64,000 bases of DNA, from NCBI GenBank assembly GCA_907163375.1, contig CAJQUW010007894.1, positions 1-64,000 of the forward strand. The letters are read 5' to 3'. Source of the stretch: Prostheceraeus crozeri (lineage: Eukaryota > Platyhelminthes > Polycladida > Euryleptidae). A program made the position numbers and the translations under genes. A model generated the notes under the pieces. That model worked only from the letters and a program-made list of their open reading frames with translations. It made no database searches and was not told the DNA's origin. This document shows, piece after piece, positions 22,261 through 34,417 of the stretch; position 1 is the first letter of the stretch; each line of letters begins with the position of its first letter.

Positions 22261-23089
22261 CCCAGTGAGGTGACTTTCAATTACACATTTGCTTTTAGCA
22301 AGTGTCATGATGTTGCATGGTACGGAGAGTTTCACTGTAATATTCCAGTGACAGGGTGTTCCTTCCAGACAGCGGATAAGATCGTAGTGATGGGTGCAGC
22401 AAGGGAGGGAGACTTCGGTAATCTCGACTCTGCAACGGTCGTTGCGGTCTCTTTTCTCAACGTAGCACCTTGAACGCCAATCGGTCGAGTCTTAACTATC
22501 TTGTCATGGGTGGCTTATAAATTCTCCATTGCGAAAACGTCAGCTTGACTTGCTAACAAGACTCTTACTATCAGATCAAGAAGCACTCAACGTGAGCATG
22601 GTAAGGAGAAGTTCGGTGTAATACTTCCTTTCGACGGGCGTTCCTGTAAAGGGCGGCGGTGAAACCCGTAGCTATGTATACCGCAAGGGACATTCGGCAA
22701 TGGTCAATCTTGTTAAACCTCTCTGCGTCATGTTTGCAAGTGGTTGCCTCTGTCTCAACGTAGTATGCATTCGCGCCAGGGCGACATTTAGCCATCTGTC
22801 GAAGGTTACCTTATAATCTCTCCATTGCATACGTTATGAGAACCACGAGTTCTACTTGTCTCTATCAATGAGACGAATTGATGAAATGGAATGAAATGGG
22901 AGGACACTCAGGCGACAAAACGCAACATAATACACTTCTCTCTTCCGTAGTGTAACAAGCTCTTTACACATGTTGATGGATCGCAGTCGATTGCTATCCC
23001 TGAATCAGAAGTGTAAGCTATCGTAAATTTTAAATGTGACTGCACTATTTCATCTACCATAATCACCAATATGAAGTGTTATAAGATCG

Positions 23090-25190
23090 TAAGATTTACT
23101 AGTTTGCAAGTTAGACCAAGCGTTCTATTATTTGTAAATGAAAGATGTAGTTTTAAAAGATTAAAAACAAAGTTTCAATAGTGTGTAGGTTAGAAATAAA
23201 GCTCTAGCCGTTTGTATGTTAGAAATAAAAAGTTTAAAAGTCAAAAATAAAGTTTCAATAGTGTGTACGTTAGGAATAAAGTTTGATCTGTTTGTATGTT
23301 AGGAACAAAATAAAGTTTCAATAGTTTACAAGTTAAAAAATAAAGTTTCAACAGTTTACAAGCTGAAAATGAAGTTTTAATAGTGTATACGTTGGAAATA
23401 AAGTTTTAATAGTTCATACGCTTGAAAAAAAGTCATACCAGTTTATATCTTGGAAATAAAGTTCTAACAGTTTGCGTGCTAGAAATAAAGTTATAACTGT
23501 TTGTAAAAATAAGATCGTGAGATTTACTAGTTTGCAAGTTAGACTAAGCATTCTACTATTTGTAAATTAAAAATAAAGTTTCAACAGATTACATATTAAA
23601 AATAAGGTTTCAACAGTTTACAAGTTAAAAATAAAACTTCAAAAGTTTACAAGTTAAAAATAAAGTTTCATAGTGTGTTCATCAGAAATAAAGTTTTAGC
23701 TGCTTGTAAGAATAAGATAGTACGATTTACTGGTCCTGCAAGTTGGACTAAACGTTCCACTATTTGTAAATTAAAATAAAGTTTCAATAGTGTATACATT
23801 CGAAATAAAGTTTTAGCTATTTGTAGGTTAGAAATAAAAAGTTGACAAGTTAAAAATAAAGTTACAATAGTGTGTACGTTAGAAATAAAGTTTTAGCTTT
23901 TTGCACGTTAGAAATAAAATAAAGTTTCAATAGTTTGCAAGTTAAAAAAAGGTTTCAATATTTTACAAGTTGAAAATAAAGTTTTAATAGTGTGTACGTT
24001 GGAAGTAAAGTTTTAATAGTTTATGTGCTTGAAATAAAGCTATAGTGGTCCATATGTTGGAAACAGTTTGTATGCTAGAAATAAAGGCATAACTGTTTGT
24101 AAAAATGAGATCGTAAGATTTACCAGTTTGTAAGTTAGACTAAGCGTTCCACTATTTGTAAATTAAAAATAAAGTTACCAAGTTAAAAATAAAGTTTCAA
24201 CAGTTTACATATTAAAAATAAAGTTTCAACAATTACAAGTTAAAAATAAAGCTTCAACAATTACAAGTTAAAAATAAAGCTTCAACAAGTACAAGTTAAA
24301 AATAAAACTTCGAAAGTTTACCAGTTAAAGAAAAAGTTTCATCAGTTTACAAGTCAAAATAAAGTTTCAATAGATTACAAGTTTTAAAATAAAGTTTAAA
24401 TAGTGTGCAAGATAAAACATAAAGTTTTAACAGTTTACAAGCTGAAAATAAAGTTTTATTAGTGCGTACGTTGGAAATAAAGTTTAAATAGTTTATGTGC
24501 TTGAAATAAAGCTATAGTGGTCCATATGTTGGAAACAGTTTGTATGCTAGAAATAAAGGCATAACTGTTTGTAAAAATGAGATCGTAAGATTTACCAGTT
24601 TGCAAGTTAGACTAAGCGTTCCACTATTTGTAAATTAAAAATAAAGTTTACAAGTTAAAAATAAAGTTTCAACAGTTTACAAGTTAAAAAGAAAGTTTCA
24701 ACAGTTTACAAGTTAAAAATATAGTTTCAACAATTACAAGTTAAAAATAAAACTTCAAAAGTTTACCAGTTAAAAATAAAGTTTCATAGTGTGTACATCA
24801 GAAATAAAGTTTTGGCTGTGTGTACGTTAGAAACAAAATAAAGTTTCATCAGTTTACAAGTCAAAATAAAGTTTTAACAGTTTACAAGTTGAAAATAAAA
24901 TTTTAATAGTGTGCACGTTGGAAATAAAGTTTTAATAGTTTATACGGTTGAAATATTGTTATATCAGTTTATATCTTGGAAATAAAGTTCTAACAGTTTG
25001 TATGTTAGAAATGAAGTCTTAGCTGTTTGTATGCTAGAAATAAATTTTCATCAGTTTCCATGTTAAAAAATAAAGTTTTTAACAGTTTTCAAGTTAAAAA
25101 TAAAGTTTCAATAGTGTATACGTTAGAAATAAAGTTTTAGCTTTTGTATGCTAGAAATAAAGGTATAGCTATTTGTAAAATAATTAAGAT
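23090..25190. repeat. 2.1-kb minisatellite rich in AATAAA
   Basis: Dozens of diverged units of about 27-30 bp built on GTTAAAAATAAAGTTTCAAC and AGTTTACAA. A longer higher-order block containing GATCGTAAGATTTACTAGTT and CGTTCCACTATTTGTAAATT recurs near 23083, 23513, 23703, 24108 and 24590. Almost every unit contains the polyadenylation hexamer AATAAA. Non-coding, between the left TIR and the internal genes of Polinton 1. Confidence 0.9.
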
Positions 25191-25996
25191 TGTAAGTGAT
25201 TAACATATTTCGTTTGCTGAAAAGAAGGTGTTCCGCCTCTTAGTGTTGGTGTGTTAATATTGAAGAATTTAGTAGTATCTGTTCAATTGAAGACTGTAGT
25301 GGTTCTAGCAAATATGAAAAACAGCAGCCATTATATAATTTATGAAACTGAACTCTTCCCTGCTGCTGTCATTCGAGTGGTACCCTGTACATATTACCAC
25401 CTTTCATAACGGGCATTGTATCATAACAGGCTTATGTGATTTCAATGAAGTATCACGGATTATTAAATTCGTAATGCGTTATCTGTTTGATGTACAGCTA
25501 ATGGAGGCATGTTGAACGTTGAGTTTTTCCTTCATTCACTGACGACTCATCATATGAATGAGTTAAGGTGAAAACGGTATACGTCATCACTTTGACTGAT
25601 AAAGGAACGCCCACGCACTGAATGGGGAAAAGATCAGGCTGTCAACAAGGATGAATAGAATCTTATCGAATGGTCTGACATCTACAACAATGAGGTGGAC
25701 CCATTTTTAGACATGGGTTATCGCTTTGTCTGATATGACAACGTTCACACGCACACATATTCAGCTGTGAATATAATTTGCCATTGCTATTTTCAGTGAC
25801 TATCTTTACAAGAAGAATGACAGTGTTGTAAGCAACATGCTTCCTAACCTGAATAGAGCTGTTTGTGTCATTGTATTAGACATGTCGTTTAGCAAAGCGG
25901 CGATACAACGATGTTGCCCACCCGATAGAAAAAATTAGCATAACCGAGTTGTGTGAACTGTTACTTGATGATGCAAAGATACATCACATTTAATTT

Positions 25997-26443
25997 TTGA
26001 TTGAAAATCAAATTGCTCTTCTGAAACTGGACGATGACATTCATTGTCAATTGAGTGAAAATTTGATAAAATTCTTTGGTTTTCCATTGCTGCAAAATGT
26101 GTTTACTGCTACACGCACGATTGGTGTAGGAATACCAAGCACGATTGGTGTAGGAATACCAATGACACTTGATAAACATGAACAACACCTTTACATTCAA
26201 AGTGATCTGATTTCACCTATTTCTTTTGGTGAGAAGAAAGAATACATTTTTCGCGATTTCATTCATGACAAATACGCTTCATATGGAATAGTCCAGAAAT
26301 CGTTTGAACCTATTTTCTACCATCCTGTCGTCAAACAAATGATACCCTCTATTGCTATCAAAATTACAAATGGTTTACAAGAGTGCATCCATGTGAAAGA
26401 TAGTAAATCCCTCATAACTTTAGTGCTTCGGAAAACAAAGTGA
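25997..26443 (+). pseudogene. Polinton capsid-associated protein fragment (penton-like family)
   Basis: The C-terminal part shows the conserved end of the family also seen at 52779-53396: HLYIQSDLISPISFGEKKEY, then EPIFYHPVVKQMIPSIAIKI and HVKDSKSLITLVLRKTK, the strand-rich pattern of a bipartite jelly-roll-like protein. A short internal duplication is visible (TIGVGIP twice). It belongs to the fossil gene set of Polinton 1 and runs opposite to the polymerase. Confidence 0.5.
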
Positions 26444-26637
26444 AGTCATTGTGATATGTTTATTGAAATAAAAATACATCATAAAAACACGTTTTATACA
26501 ATGTTTAGTGGAAAAGTCTTTACATATGGCACTGTAGGGAACTATTTACAAGGAAATACGATCTAATGCGACACATAAAACAACCATGCATATCTACAAA
26601 AAGCATCATCAAAATACTGAGTTAAGGATGAATCTAT

Positions 26638-29600
26638 TTACACGTCTCCTGAATGTGGTAGTGTGAGTTTTATTCTTTTGGGTGGAGGTATGTTTGTGTC
26701 AGGATGTCCATGTGGAAGTGATGTGTTATGTCCTATCCAACACCTCTTATCCTCCCATGCTGAAAGCGCTCGTTTCTTAAATGTGTACGTTTTCACAGTA
26801 TGAATTTGTGATTTTAAGATTGTCATATTGACAAACGTTATATTTTTATTTTTATAGGCCTTCTTATAGGACCGATGTTTCATTTTTTGGACAATTGATT
26901 TTGATATTCCTTTAGCACGCTTAATACTATCTGCACATTCTTTTAATTTCATGGAATACATTTTAGGGCGGAGGAGAATCATTTCATCTATTTCCTTTCC
27001 TGCTGTTTCATCCTTAAAGCAACCAAGTTTGGCTTTATTCTGTATGGAAAAGAGTGGATGAGCAGGATTGTAGTTAGATGTGTCGAAATATTTTTCTAGT
27101 GACTTACCTACTTCATTAAAATTTAAATCTTTTTGAGTGGTAATTCCTAAAAAGAAACTGTCTGTATCATCACCCAGCAAGCGAACCTCTTTTACAAGAG
27201 GGCATGGTTTAAATATTTTGTAGAAGAGTTGATACATTTCAAGCTTGGAATAATCTAAAACGGCTTGCCCAACATAGATGGGTTTGCACAACTCAACTTC
27301 TGATTTTATCATTTAAACACCTACAAGATCCCCATCGATAATGTCTCTATCAATGAAAAGAGGTGATAAGGTCAATTTGTGATATTTTTGATCATCAATG
27401 ACTAGTTTGTAGTTCATGCGTTTTCTAACATCCTCCATGGTCTTTCCTAAAAGATTGATATTCTTATATTTATAAAAATCCTTTTCAAAATTATTTTGGG
27501 CTAGTGCACGTTTTTGACTGTTACTATCTATGTAGGGTTTGAGGAAGGCTTTTTGTCTAAATTTGATGATGCGGTGAACTGACTTTAGAATCATGCCCAT
27601 TTGTAAATAGAATTTTAGTATGCAGAAGTGTACGAGATAATTTTTCTTATCATATTGGGTGAGTAAAAGTTTGCGGCATGGTTTGTACCTTGGCTGTCCA
27701 CACTCTGTTAAGTTATTATGAAATTGTGACATGAATGGTGAAAACATATCTTCAGTCACTTCACCAGATTCAGGTGCGAGTGGGAAATCAGCAGTTTTAT
27801 TTTTAATACTATTTGGATAAATCAAATCCACTTCAAAATAATATCCCCAATCACCTTCATCTGGAATCTTCAGTATGTTTGAATGGTTGGAGTAATACTC
27901 AAGCTCATCTTGATTTAACCAACTAAACTCGTAATGAGGTAGTGGTTTAGAAAGTGAACTGCCATATAAATTATTTAGTCATAGTACTTTAGGTGGATAT
28001 GATCATCACCTACTGTTTCAGATTTTATATGATGCTTATTTACAAATGTGAGATCACCGCGTATTCCGCGCTCAAATATGTTATACATCTCGGGGTCTTG
28101 TAAGAGATGAATGGTCTCACCAGTCATTTTAAAGGCTGATTTAAAGGACATGGCTGGTAGACTGACAAAGTGGACAGGATCTAATTTGTCTTCTTCTAAT
28201 GCCACTCGTCGAAATTCCTGAAAGACATCAGCCAGCAAAATGACATCTAATTCTAAGTAAGCGATCATATAATCGCCAAACGTTTTACAATCAAATTTTG
28301 TCCATGCCTCTTGAGCATGTTCACAATCCTCTACTGGACAATCTTGACCCGTCAAATCGTTTTGGAATTTCTCAATGAAAGGAAGGGTTGTTTCATATAG
28401 TTTAGACATTGAACTAAAATACGCATAGAGGGAAAGACTCCTTTCCGAGTGATCATGTCATCTGTTAAATTTGGATAGTGTTTCTTCAAAGTTTGACTAT
28501 GTGGAAGAAACTTGAGATTTCGAACGACAGAAGCTAGTGACGCTGACATGAATTGAAATGAATCTAAAAATTTTATTTCGAAGAAGACTGTCTTATTTTC
28601 TTTAGTTTTATCTACTGCTACTTTTGCTGTCATTGCCATGAATTTTTCTCTCATTTGTGCTATAACATTGAACTGCCACGATTGCATCTGGCTCAACCCT
28701 CCTTTAATTATCATATGACTGTCATAGCCCTTAAAGTTGTGAAAAATGACGGGTAGTACGCGACGTCTCAACCTATGTGAAAAGTTACACTTGGAGCAGA
28801 GTGCGTTTCTAAATTTACCAGTGATGTGATCATGATCACGCACTTTCTTGATTTTATCGTCATCAAACGTTTTATGACATTTAGGACAGGATGTGCAACT
28901 TTCGAATTTCTGTTTGTCTTCATCTGACATATGTAGTGACTTACGCTGCAATTGGGAATCATATGATTGTTGAAATTTAGCAGCTTTATCGAGAAATTCT
29001 AGAAATTTTGAAATACAATCTTCACCTTGCCAAGTATGCATTTTGTTTTGCCTATTTCTAAAGTGGTCATGCCATACTTCATAGCAGGATATGGCTGCCG
29101 GCTTGTGGATGATATCATCAATGCAGCATTCTATGTCTGCGTAAATGACACGCAGGGGACTTTATTCGTCACCATTATCTCTATGTGAAAAGATTTTGAC
29201 TTTGGGCATGCGCTCTTTTTGTAATTTACCCCGCTTGCACCATCTATAATGACTTAGAAATTTATTTTTTGACCAAAATGGTCGTGTGCAGCGGTCGCAT
29301 ATGAAATGTTCACCTTTAATCGATTTTTGTATATGGTTGTAAAGGCGATGAATTTTTGGAATGCCACAGTAATGCCACTGTTGAGTATTGTCCTCATACA
29401 CTAGCAAGAGGTTGACAACCCGATCATAGCTACTTTGGCGGTTGTTATACCTAACGCCTTTTAGTCCTTTCTCATAGACGTGTACCACTATCTTAATTTT
29501 ATTTAATTTCTCAAATTTCTCTATATCTTTCAATTTCATGTCTTCACTATTGCAGTCATCAAGCTTTAATTCATTCTCCCACTCTTGATACTTACTTCTA

Positions 29601-30433
29601 CGGGAACAATTATCATTTACATCATTGTAGTGGAGAATGGATAACACTGCATACTTAAAACATTGCGATTCGCAATCTACAGAAATGACTGCTTTTTTGT
29701 CTTTTAAAATTTTCGGAAGATTGAAGGAGCCTCGCCCACTATAACTTTCTAGCAAAGTGATTTTAAACTTGGCAGATTCTATACCATCAAAAATGAGGCC
29801 ACTATCGCGTTCGTTGAATTTAACTATATTTAGTTTTAGTCCTTGGATATGAAAATTTAACCAAGAATCTTCATCGATTACTTCTGTAGCAGGAGAGGAG
29901 GGTATGTGAAACTCCAACCGCTCTACTATTTGACCAGTATAATGATCAATTTTTACATATTTTATTTTTAGGTAGATGAGCGCTTTTATTCTAAAGTTGT
30001 CTAAATTTCTAAAGAGCGCATCTATCAAGGATGAATTTTGATGAAACCACTCTTCAAAGTCAGCAATGGTTTCTGAGGATTCCATATTGTAGTCCCTCAC
30101 TAAATTGTTCATTGATATTTCAGTGAGTCGGATAGAGGAGATGCTGTTACTGTAACTTTCATCTGTATGTGTGTGGCGAAGTCTGTGTGAAGATAATTCA
30201 AATCGTGTTTCAAATGATTGAATGCAAAAGTCGCAAGTAAAGGAGACGTGTTCAATAGAGTCATCCTCACCTCGGGAGATTGATGGCGACTTGGGTTGAC
30301 ACACACGTTGTCTGATGTGTCGGGCCAGATCGCGTTTCCTCGTGAAGATGTGCCCACAGTCAGCACATTCCCGCTCGTTGCCTTCCCGCGATAGTGTTGA
30401 GCTGGAACTAGCAACACCTAAAAGAGAAATCAT
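26638..30433 (-). pseudogene. pPolB: Protein-primed family B DNA polymerase of Polinton 1 (broken)
   Basis: A fossil polymerase region with its parts in the expected order on the minus strand. N-terminal C2H2 fingers (CADCGHIFTRKRDLARH near 30350, CDFCIQSFETRFELSSH near 30220) are followed by the Polinton N-terminal region, a Cys-pair module with VRDHDHITGKF near 28830 and an exonuclease-side block AYLELDVILLADVFQEF near 28250. Palm-side blocks come next, and motif C reads GDDTDSFFLG near 27170. This enzyme copies Polinton DNA using a protein primer at the ends. It has several breaks and reads as one decayed gene. Upstream, 30434-31320 looks like its spliced 5' part. Confidence 0.82.
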
Positions 30434-31320
30434 TCTATCATCTCTATTAAAGTCTTAGTGTTTTGTTACAACCTACCTTCACTCAACAGCTCTAAACTTT
30501 CCTTGAGAAAGGAGGGCTTTGGTGATGAAGTCGATGCCTGAAATTGAGGAAGATACTATTAGCCAAACGTTTGAGGGAGATGAGTGAGGAAATCTTCAAC
30601 CTACCATTTTAATGGTGTGGTCACACACCCCGATCTCCATTTCTACCGACTTGTTGGAGATGGAAGGGAAGTCACCTGCGGTAGCCGGTGGTGGCATGTG
30701 AGAGTTGACGGGGCGGTTAGGAACGTAGTCGCCCAGAAATACCGTTGCGAGATCTGTTGAGAAAAGAAAGGAAAGCGATCAGTAACATGACTATTCAATT
30801 CCAAGTGTGGCGTGAGTTTTGTTTAAGTCCTTGTCCCCCTTTGCCATCACTGTAACTTACCATCAAGAGAATTTACTTCCACCATCACCGATGGTTCAAG
30901 AGGAGGTAGAAGGGGGATGCGAGCCGAGGGTGGAAGAGTCCGCGGCTTTGGTGTTGGAGGGATGTGGCGACGAGGAACTGGTATGGGTGGTGGTGGAGGC
31001 TGGGTGATGACCATGCCCGAGGTGGATGGGTGCTCAGATGGTGGAGCTGATGTAGATGGGCGAGAGGGTAGGGCCGGAAAATCATCATCATATTTCCGCC
31101 TCGCGACTTCATCCCACTTCTCCTGCCTTGCCAAAACTGTAGAGTGGAAAAGAGATGAGATTGATGAATGATAGAATGCATGCTATCAACCATGATGATA
31201 CAGAACACATGACAGCATTTATTCATTAAGATACTTACATATTCCCAGTCGTTCATAGGCTCGACCAAGTGCCCCTTCAGGAACAGGTTCTCTGTTCATG
31301 ATGCGCTGCTGTACTGAAAA
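30434..31320 (-). other. Apparent multi-exon 5' region of the Polinton 1 polymerase transcript
   Basis: Several short open stretches on the minus strand are bounded by good splice signals: a pyrimidine tract and AG on one side, GTAGGT, GTAAGT or similar on the other. The largest (about 30860-31133) encodes a proline-rich stretch (PPPPPIPVPRRHIPPTPKPR). This resembles an ordinary animal gene with small introns, consistent with splicing reported for some Polintons. It lies between the promoter cassettes (31810-33051) and the polymerase. The exon boundaries are my reading of splice consensus only. Confidence 0.5.
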
Positions 31321-31809
31321 AGGGAGGGAGATATTGGTGAGAGATTTCTCGAAGGGAGATATTAGAGTGCATTATAAATTTTAGAAAATGAGCTTCGGTT
31401 TTGAAAATCGCGGAGTAAAAAGACGTCAAGGGTCTTTCGTTGAAAATTAATAAGGATATGATTCTTACATTCTTGATGTTATTCAAAGGTTTATGAAAAT
31501 TAATTCCTATGCTCAACACACATGCTAACCGAATGATGTTAGTTCAAGAGTTTTATTAGCACAACATACATCCTTGCCGTACCACACAAAAACTTGCATT
31601 GCTCAATGAGACTTTCCTCCATCTTGGGAGAGACGCGATAAGATTCAATTTTTCTCGTGATACTCGTACAATATCGAAGATTAAAGCAGTTAGATTCGAC
31701 GTCGAAGGCAAATTCACTGAAAAGGACACGTAAGATTTATTTCATTTTACCTATGATGATCATGTGAATAGTCATTCAATGAACATGAGTCAATCAACAC
31801 TTCGAAATG

Positions 31810-32258
31810 CTCCATATCATAAAGACTAACCTTTGTCGAATGGCTGAAGTACTCTGACCTGGCGAGAGAAAGCGTCACGTTTAGTATGAAGTCGAACGCC
31901 AAACATGAGCAACGGCTCAGAGGTTTCGGTCTAACAAACGACGAACAACCCGTGCAACGCAATCCCTCTACGGCAGTACCCGCCGTCCCGAAGGAGCGCT
32001 CGAGCAAAGGAGGTATTACAGCGATGATATGTCTTATGAGCAGAAGTGAATCTCTTGATAGCAAGAGACTATTCAACTTGATAGCAAGTCAAAACAACCT
32101 GATAGCAGGAGCTCAACAACACTCACCTTGTGAAAGTTAAATGTGAAGACCAGAGCTGGTGCACTACCTTTTACAAGATTTTCCTAAGCGGTGAATGGAT
32201 GAGACCTCTCGTCCAATCACAAGACGAGCAAGAGTTTCCAGTGCGCCCACGCACTTTC
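31810..32258 (-). promoter_or_regulatory. Promoter/first-exon cassette, copy 1
   Basis: A 449-bp unit nearly identical to 32604-33051. On the minus strand it holds an inverted CCAAT box (plus-strand CCAAT at 32213-32217), a weak TATA-like site (plus-strand CCTTTTACAA at 32167-32176), and a 5' splice site CAAG|GTGAGTGTTG with the exon edge near 32127. It points toward the polymerase. The Arg/Ser-rich open frame on the plus strand recurs in both copies and looks spurious. Confidence 0.6.
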
Positions 32259-32603
32259 AAGTTCAAACAAAGTTCAAATAATTTGCTTAGTCAGACTGGA
32301 ATGACTCATCAGATCAATCGCTTTAAGTCCAATATGCATAATTCCTACTACATCTTACTCGCATGAGAAACGGGGTGTTTCATTTTTATAAGTTCAAGAT
32401 ATTTTGCGTTGCATACCGACGAGATGCTCAACGTTAGAGTTTTAGTCCTTCATATGAATACGTTGTTCGAGAAACAACAGAAAATAAAATTCACATACTT
32501 CATCTAAACATGTACGTACTTCATACGTGTTTCATCTGTCTCATCAACGTTTATCATGGGAACAATCATTGAAGTGACATCTAATGAATTACATTTCACT
32601 CTA

Positions 32604-33051
32604 CTCCATATCATAAAGACTATCCTTTGTCGAATGGCTGAAGTACTCTGACCTGGCGAGAGAAAGCGTCACGTTGAGTATGAAGTCGAACGCCCAACAT
32701 GAGCAACGGCTCAGAGGTTTCGGTCTAACAAACGACGAACAACCCGTGCAACGCAATCCCTCTGCGGCAGTACCCGCCGTCCCGAAGGAGCGCTCGAGCA
32801 AAGGAGGTATTACAGCGATGATATGTTTTATGAGCAGAAGTGAATCTCTTGATAGCAAGAGACTATTCAACTTGATAGCAAGTCAAAACAACCTGATAGC
32901 AGGAGCTCAACAACACTCACCTTGTGAAAGATAAATGTGAAGACCAGAGCTGGTGCACTACCTTTTATAAGATTTTCCTAAGCGGTGAATGGATGAGACC
33001 TCTCGTCCAATCACAAGACGTGCAAGAGTTTCCAGTGCGCCCACGCATTTC
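32604..33051 (-). promoter_or_regulatory. Promoter/first-exon cassette, copy 2
   Basis: A direct repeat of 31810-32258. The TATA box is strong here: minus-strand TTATAAAAGG at 32961-32970, with a CCAAT box (plus-strand) at 33007-33011 about 40 bp upstream. The 5' splice site CAAG|GTGAGTG lies near 32919-32921. The layout matches the TIR promoters at 22212-22260 and 34369-34417 (CCAAT, a TTTTCCTA-like spacer element, TATA), so all seem to descend from one promoter. Confidence 0.65.
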
Positions 33052-33059
33052 CAATTAAT

Positions 33060-33799
33060 GCTGATGTTACAAACTCTCTTTTATGAACGCATGAGCATCT
33101 ATTTGAATCTGTCAATGTACATTCCTATTGCGATATGATTTATTCGTTGATGATTTTACTACGGTATCTTATGTGTTCAGAGCTTGCTCACTAAAGAAGA
33201 GAGAAGTGTATTTGCTGTATACGTTTGGCGTGTGAATGTCCAAATCCCATATCATTCCATTCATCATTTCTTCGTCAATGCCCTCTGTGTTTCTCAACTG
33301 TATATTCTGTGAATATAGACAGGTGACACGAAGAGGTAGTGGTTCTTAAAAGAACTCATGAGACTTTCTCGATACGGATAGTATGTGCTACATGTGTATG
33401 CTCTAAAAGGTTAGAGTCGGAGTGTAGAAACGACAAGCATGCAGTAAGGAGGAATTGATTAAGACATCATTATGAGAACTTTACTTGACATGTGCCCTAC
33501 TTTGTAAATCATCAAACGATGAATGGAGATTTTGAAAAACCTGCTGCAGACATCTAAAGCACTCATGACCAAGAGAGAAAAGATGACGTTGGGAAAGTTG
33601 CCCAACACCGGCTATGTGGTTTCGGTCTTAACTATGACACACCCCTCCTTCCATCTGCGGCAGCGCTCGCCGTACAAACCCACCAACAGGAAGTACACTA
33701 TCAAAGATCTCCGCATCACTCATGCTGTAGCCTGGTATCAAGCCGCCTAAGGTGATGGAGGATTTTATCCCTCACTCATACCGAGCTTCACACTATTAG
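33060..33799. other. Unassigned stretch with degenerate promoter-cassette-like sequence
   Basis: No gene supported. Around 33560-33720 words such as GGTTTCGGTCT, CGGCAG and AGGAAGTA recur in the same order as in the cassettes at 31810 and 32604, suggesting a more diverged third copy. The 75-residue open frame at 33523-33750 shows no domain. Confidence 0.4.
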
Positions 33800-34368
33800 T
33801 GCAATGGAGAGGTTATGAAGTAACCTTCGACAGCTGGCTAAATGTCACCCTGGCGCGAATGCATACTACGTTGAGACAGAAGAAACCACTTGCAAACATG
33901 AGGCAGAGAGGTTTAACAAGATTGACCATTGCCGAATGTCCCTTGCGGTATACATAGCTACGGGTTTCACCGCCGCCCTTTACAGGAACGCCCGTCGAAA
34001 GGAAGTATTACACCGAACTTCTCCTTACCATGCTCACGTTGAGTGCTTCTTGATCTGATAGTAAGAGTCTTGTTAGCAAGTCAAGCTGACGTTTTCGCAA
34101 TGGAGAATTTATAAGCCACCCATGACAAGATAGTTAAGACTCGACCGATTGGCGTTCAAGGTGCTACGTTGAGAAAAGAGACCGCAACGACCGTTGCAGA
34201 GTCGAGATTACCGAAGTCTCCCTCCCTTGCTGCACCCATCACTACGATCTTATCCGCTGTCTGGAAGGAACACCCTGTCACTGGAATATTACAGTGAAAC
34301 TCTCCGTACCATGCAACATCATGACACTTGCTAAAAGCAAATGTGTAATTGAAAGTCACCTCACTGGG

Positions 34369-34417
34369 TTTTATATGATTTTCCTACCCTGAGAATGGTC
34401 GAGATTGCTCGCCCAAT
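34369..34417 (-). promoter_or_regulatory. Inward promoter in right TIR
   Basis: Mirror copy of 22212-22260: plus-strand TTTTATA at 34369-34375 (TATAAAA on minus) and CCAAT at 34413-34417. It points into Polinton 1. Confidence 0.6.

Larger units (their letters stand above)
15484..22829. repeat. Polinton 1 left terminal inverted repeat (with insertion)
   Basis: Matches the reverse complement of 33800-36327. The arm is interrupted by a 4,818-bp element at 15619-20436; without it the arm is about 2,526 bp, against 2,528 bp on the right. It contains tandem GGCCGACCGTCCAGGTTGAC-type units, a C-tract, an inward promoter at 22212-22260, and several open frames that recur in the right arm and look spurious. 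Confidence 0.92.

Noticed and set aside
22270-22473. 67-residue open frame found in both Polinton 1 TIRs as a conserved gene
   Set aside because: Its recurrence follows from the TIR being copied, it starts too close to the TATA box and has no recognisable domain.
23090-25190. Long regular repeat as CRISPR or coding repeat
   Set aside because: Units drift continuously, no spacers, stops in all frames; it is a minisatellite.
31886-32140. 84-residue Arg/Ser-rich open frame repeated at 32674-32934 as a duplicated gene
   Set aside because: It lies in the duplicated promoter/first-exon cassettes, which are organised on the other strand; the duplication explains its repetition.
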